Shown here: positions 4,242-5,340 of the stretch, piece by piece
Layout: the number at the start of each line of letters is the position of its first letter
How positions within the stretch are numbered: position 1 is the stretch's first letter
Assembly (NCBI GenBank): GCA_028706835.1
Contig: JAQTVL010000338.1
Coordinates: 1-5,340, forward strand
Reading direction: 5' to 3'
DNA: 5,340 nt
Source: Phycisphaerae bacterium
GTDB lineage: Bacteria; Planctomycetota; Phycisphaerae; JAJVII01
Position numbers and translations under genes: made by a program
The notes under the pieces: model-generated
What the model saw: only the letters and a program-made list of their open reading frames with translations
Told to the model about the DNA's origin: nothing
Database searches by the model: none

Positions 4242-5340
4242 ATGAGCAACAGCGCGAGCGTGAATGTCCGCATCGAGCGCGATTCGATGGGCGAGGTCCG
4301 CGTGCCGGCGGACGCCTATTACGGCGTGCAGACCCAGCGCGGGGTCGAGAACTTCGGGATGATCAGCGGCCTGCGGGCCCACCCGGTGTTCATCGAGAGC
4401 TTCGTGCAGTTGAAGCTGGCGGCGGCCATCGCCAACACGCAGCTTCGCACGATCGACGCGGAGCGAGGCCAGGCGATCCAGCAGGCCTGCCGGCGCATGC
4501 TCGACGAGCCGGACCGCTGGCGCGGGCAGTTCGTAGTGGACGCCTTCCAGGCGGGCGCCGGCACGAGCTTTCACATGAACGTGAACGAGGTGGTGACGAA
4601 CCTGGCGCTGGAACTGCTGGGCGAGGTCCGCGGCGACTACAAGCGCCTCAGCCCCAACGACCACGTCAACTTCGGGCAGTCCACCAACGACACCGTGCCG
4701 ACGGTGATCCACGTCACCGCGCTCAAGCTCGGGCGGAGGCTGGTGGCGGTCGTCGAGAAGCTGGCCGATGCCTTCGACGCGAAGGCCGCCGAGTTCCGCG
4801 ACGTCATCAAGTCCGGCCGGACGCACCTCCAGGACGCCGTGCCAATCACGGTCGGCCAGGAGTTCCGCGGCTACGCGGCCGCGCTGCGGCAGTCGGCGAG
4901 CCTCATCCAACAGGCGACGTTGCCGCTGGAGGAGCTGTGCCTGGGCGGGTCAGCCGTGGGCACCGGCATGAACACGCACCCGCAATACCGCGAACTGGCC
5001 ATCGCGGAACTGGCCAGGATCACCGCCCTGCCCTTGAAGCCGGCGGCGGACCCCCGCCGCGCGATGCAGTCCATGCTGCCGGTTTCGACGTTCCATGGCT
5101 CGCTGCGGAACCTGGCGTTGGAGCTGACGCGGATCGCCAACGACCTTCGGCTGATGGTCAGCGGCCCGACGACCGGGTTCGACGAGATCATGCTGCCGGC
5201 CGTCCAGCCGGGCAGCTCGATCATGCCCGGCAAGGTAAACCCGGTGATGGCGGAATGCCTGAACATGCTGTGCTTCGAAGTCATCGGCAACGACACAGCC
5301 GTGGGCATGGCCGTGCAGGCTGGGCAGCTCGAACTGAACG
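4242..5340 (+). CDS. class II fumarase/aspartase family lyase (3' end outside window)
   Basis: Members add or remove water (fumarase, FumC) or ammonia (aspartase, AspA) across the fumarate double bond. The frame is open from ATG 4242 to the edge: 366 residues of an expected 460-470. Superfamily landmarks in order are VPADAYYGVQTQR (about 21-33), GAGTSFHMN (105-113), QSTNDTVPT (146-154), GRTHLQD (192-198) and the signature loop GSSIMPGKVNP (324-334). S325, K331 and N333 match the FumC catalytic-loop residues S318, K324 and N326. All are intact. Specificity is mixed: QSTND, GAGTS, DAYYG and FEVIGNDTAVGMAVQAGQLELN resemble aspartases (fumarases usually have QSSND, GSGTQ and MGND), whereas PGKVNP, GRTHLQD and GTGMNTHPQY are fumarase-like. 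The location 13 bases after mdh in a TCA cluster favours fumarase by context; residues lean toward aspartase. I leave the symbol open. Confidence 0.88.
   Translation, partial: MSNSASVNVRIERDSMGEVRVPADAYYGVQTQRGVENFGMISGLRAHPVFIESFVQLKLAAAIANTQLRTIDAERGQAIQQACRRMLDEPDRWRGQFVVDAFQAGAGTSFHMNVNEVVTNLALELLGEVRGDYKRLSPNDHVNFGQSTNDTVPTVIHVTALKLGRRLVAVVEKLADAFDAKAAEFRDVIKSGRTHLQDAVPITVGQEFRGYAAALRQSASLIQQATLPLEELCLGGSAVGTGMNTHPQYRELAIAELARITALPLKPAADPRRAMQSMLPVSTFHGSLRNLALELTRIANDLRLMVSGPTTGFDEIMLPAVQPGSSIMPGKVNPVMAECLNMLCFEVIGNDTAVGMAVQAGQLELN

Noticed and set aside
4176..4910. 244-codon minus-strand open frame opposite the mdh end and the lyase
   Set aside because: Antisense to the intact lyase motifs; same shadow composition, no independent support.

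Overview
The window is G+C-rich DNA with a strong G/C bias at third codon positions. It carries five co-directional (+) genes of central carbon metabolism and no gene on the minus strand that I can support. The gene content suggests a bacterium that oxidises 2-oxoglutarate with a ferredoxin-dependent oxidoreductase, carries an IDH of the bacterial/mitochondrial family and an LDH-like malate dehydrogenase. A Planctomycetota-type (for example Phycisphaerae-like) or similar environmental lineage would fit. That assignment is an inference from protein flavour and from the intergenic repeat, not proven by any marker gene.

Layout: (1) 1-887, the 3' part of korA (2-oxoglutarate:ferredoxin oxidoreductase alpha subunit). 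(2) 884-1930, korB (beta subunit), overlapping korA by an ATGA junction. (3) 1931-2002, a 72-bp gap with two small inverted repeats. (4) 2003-3088, isocitrate dehydrogenase. (5) 3089-3274, a 186-bp gap filled largely by 7-bp-period repeat blocks (AGCNNTC, or GCTGANN on the other strand) that form strong inverted repeats. (6) 3275-4228, malate dehydrogenase with a GTG start. (7) 4242 to the window end, a class II fumarase/aspartase family lyase lacking its C-terminus.

Together the genes cover isocitrate -> 2-oxoglutarate -> succinyl-CoA and, if the last gene is a fumarase, fumarate -> malate -> oxaloacetate. This is a TCA-cycle cluster in which ferredoxin rather than the lipoamide dehydrogenase complex takes the electrons at the 2-oxoglutarate step. 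The KOR, IDH, MDH and fumarase steps are also usable in the reductive direction, but no ATP-citrate lyase, fumarate reductase or other direction-setting enzyme is in view.

The coding part is largely conventional. The parts that merit a second look are the idh-mdh gap, the cofactor-site residues of the isocitrate dehydrogenase, and the mixed fumarase/aspartase signature of the last gene. The gap has a 66-nt hairpin whose arm differences mostly keep pairing only in the sense-strand RNA, an upstream arm that competes for the same partner, and a small hairpin covering the mdh ribosome binding site. I found no CRISPR array, tRNA, rRNA, phage gene or transposase, and no evidence for a wholly new multi-gene system.
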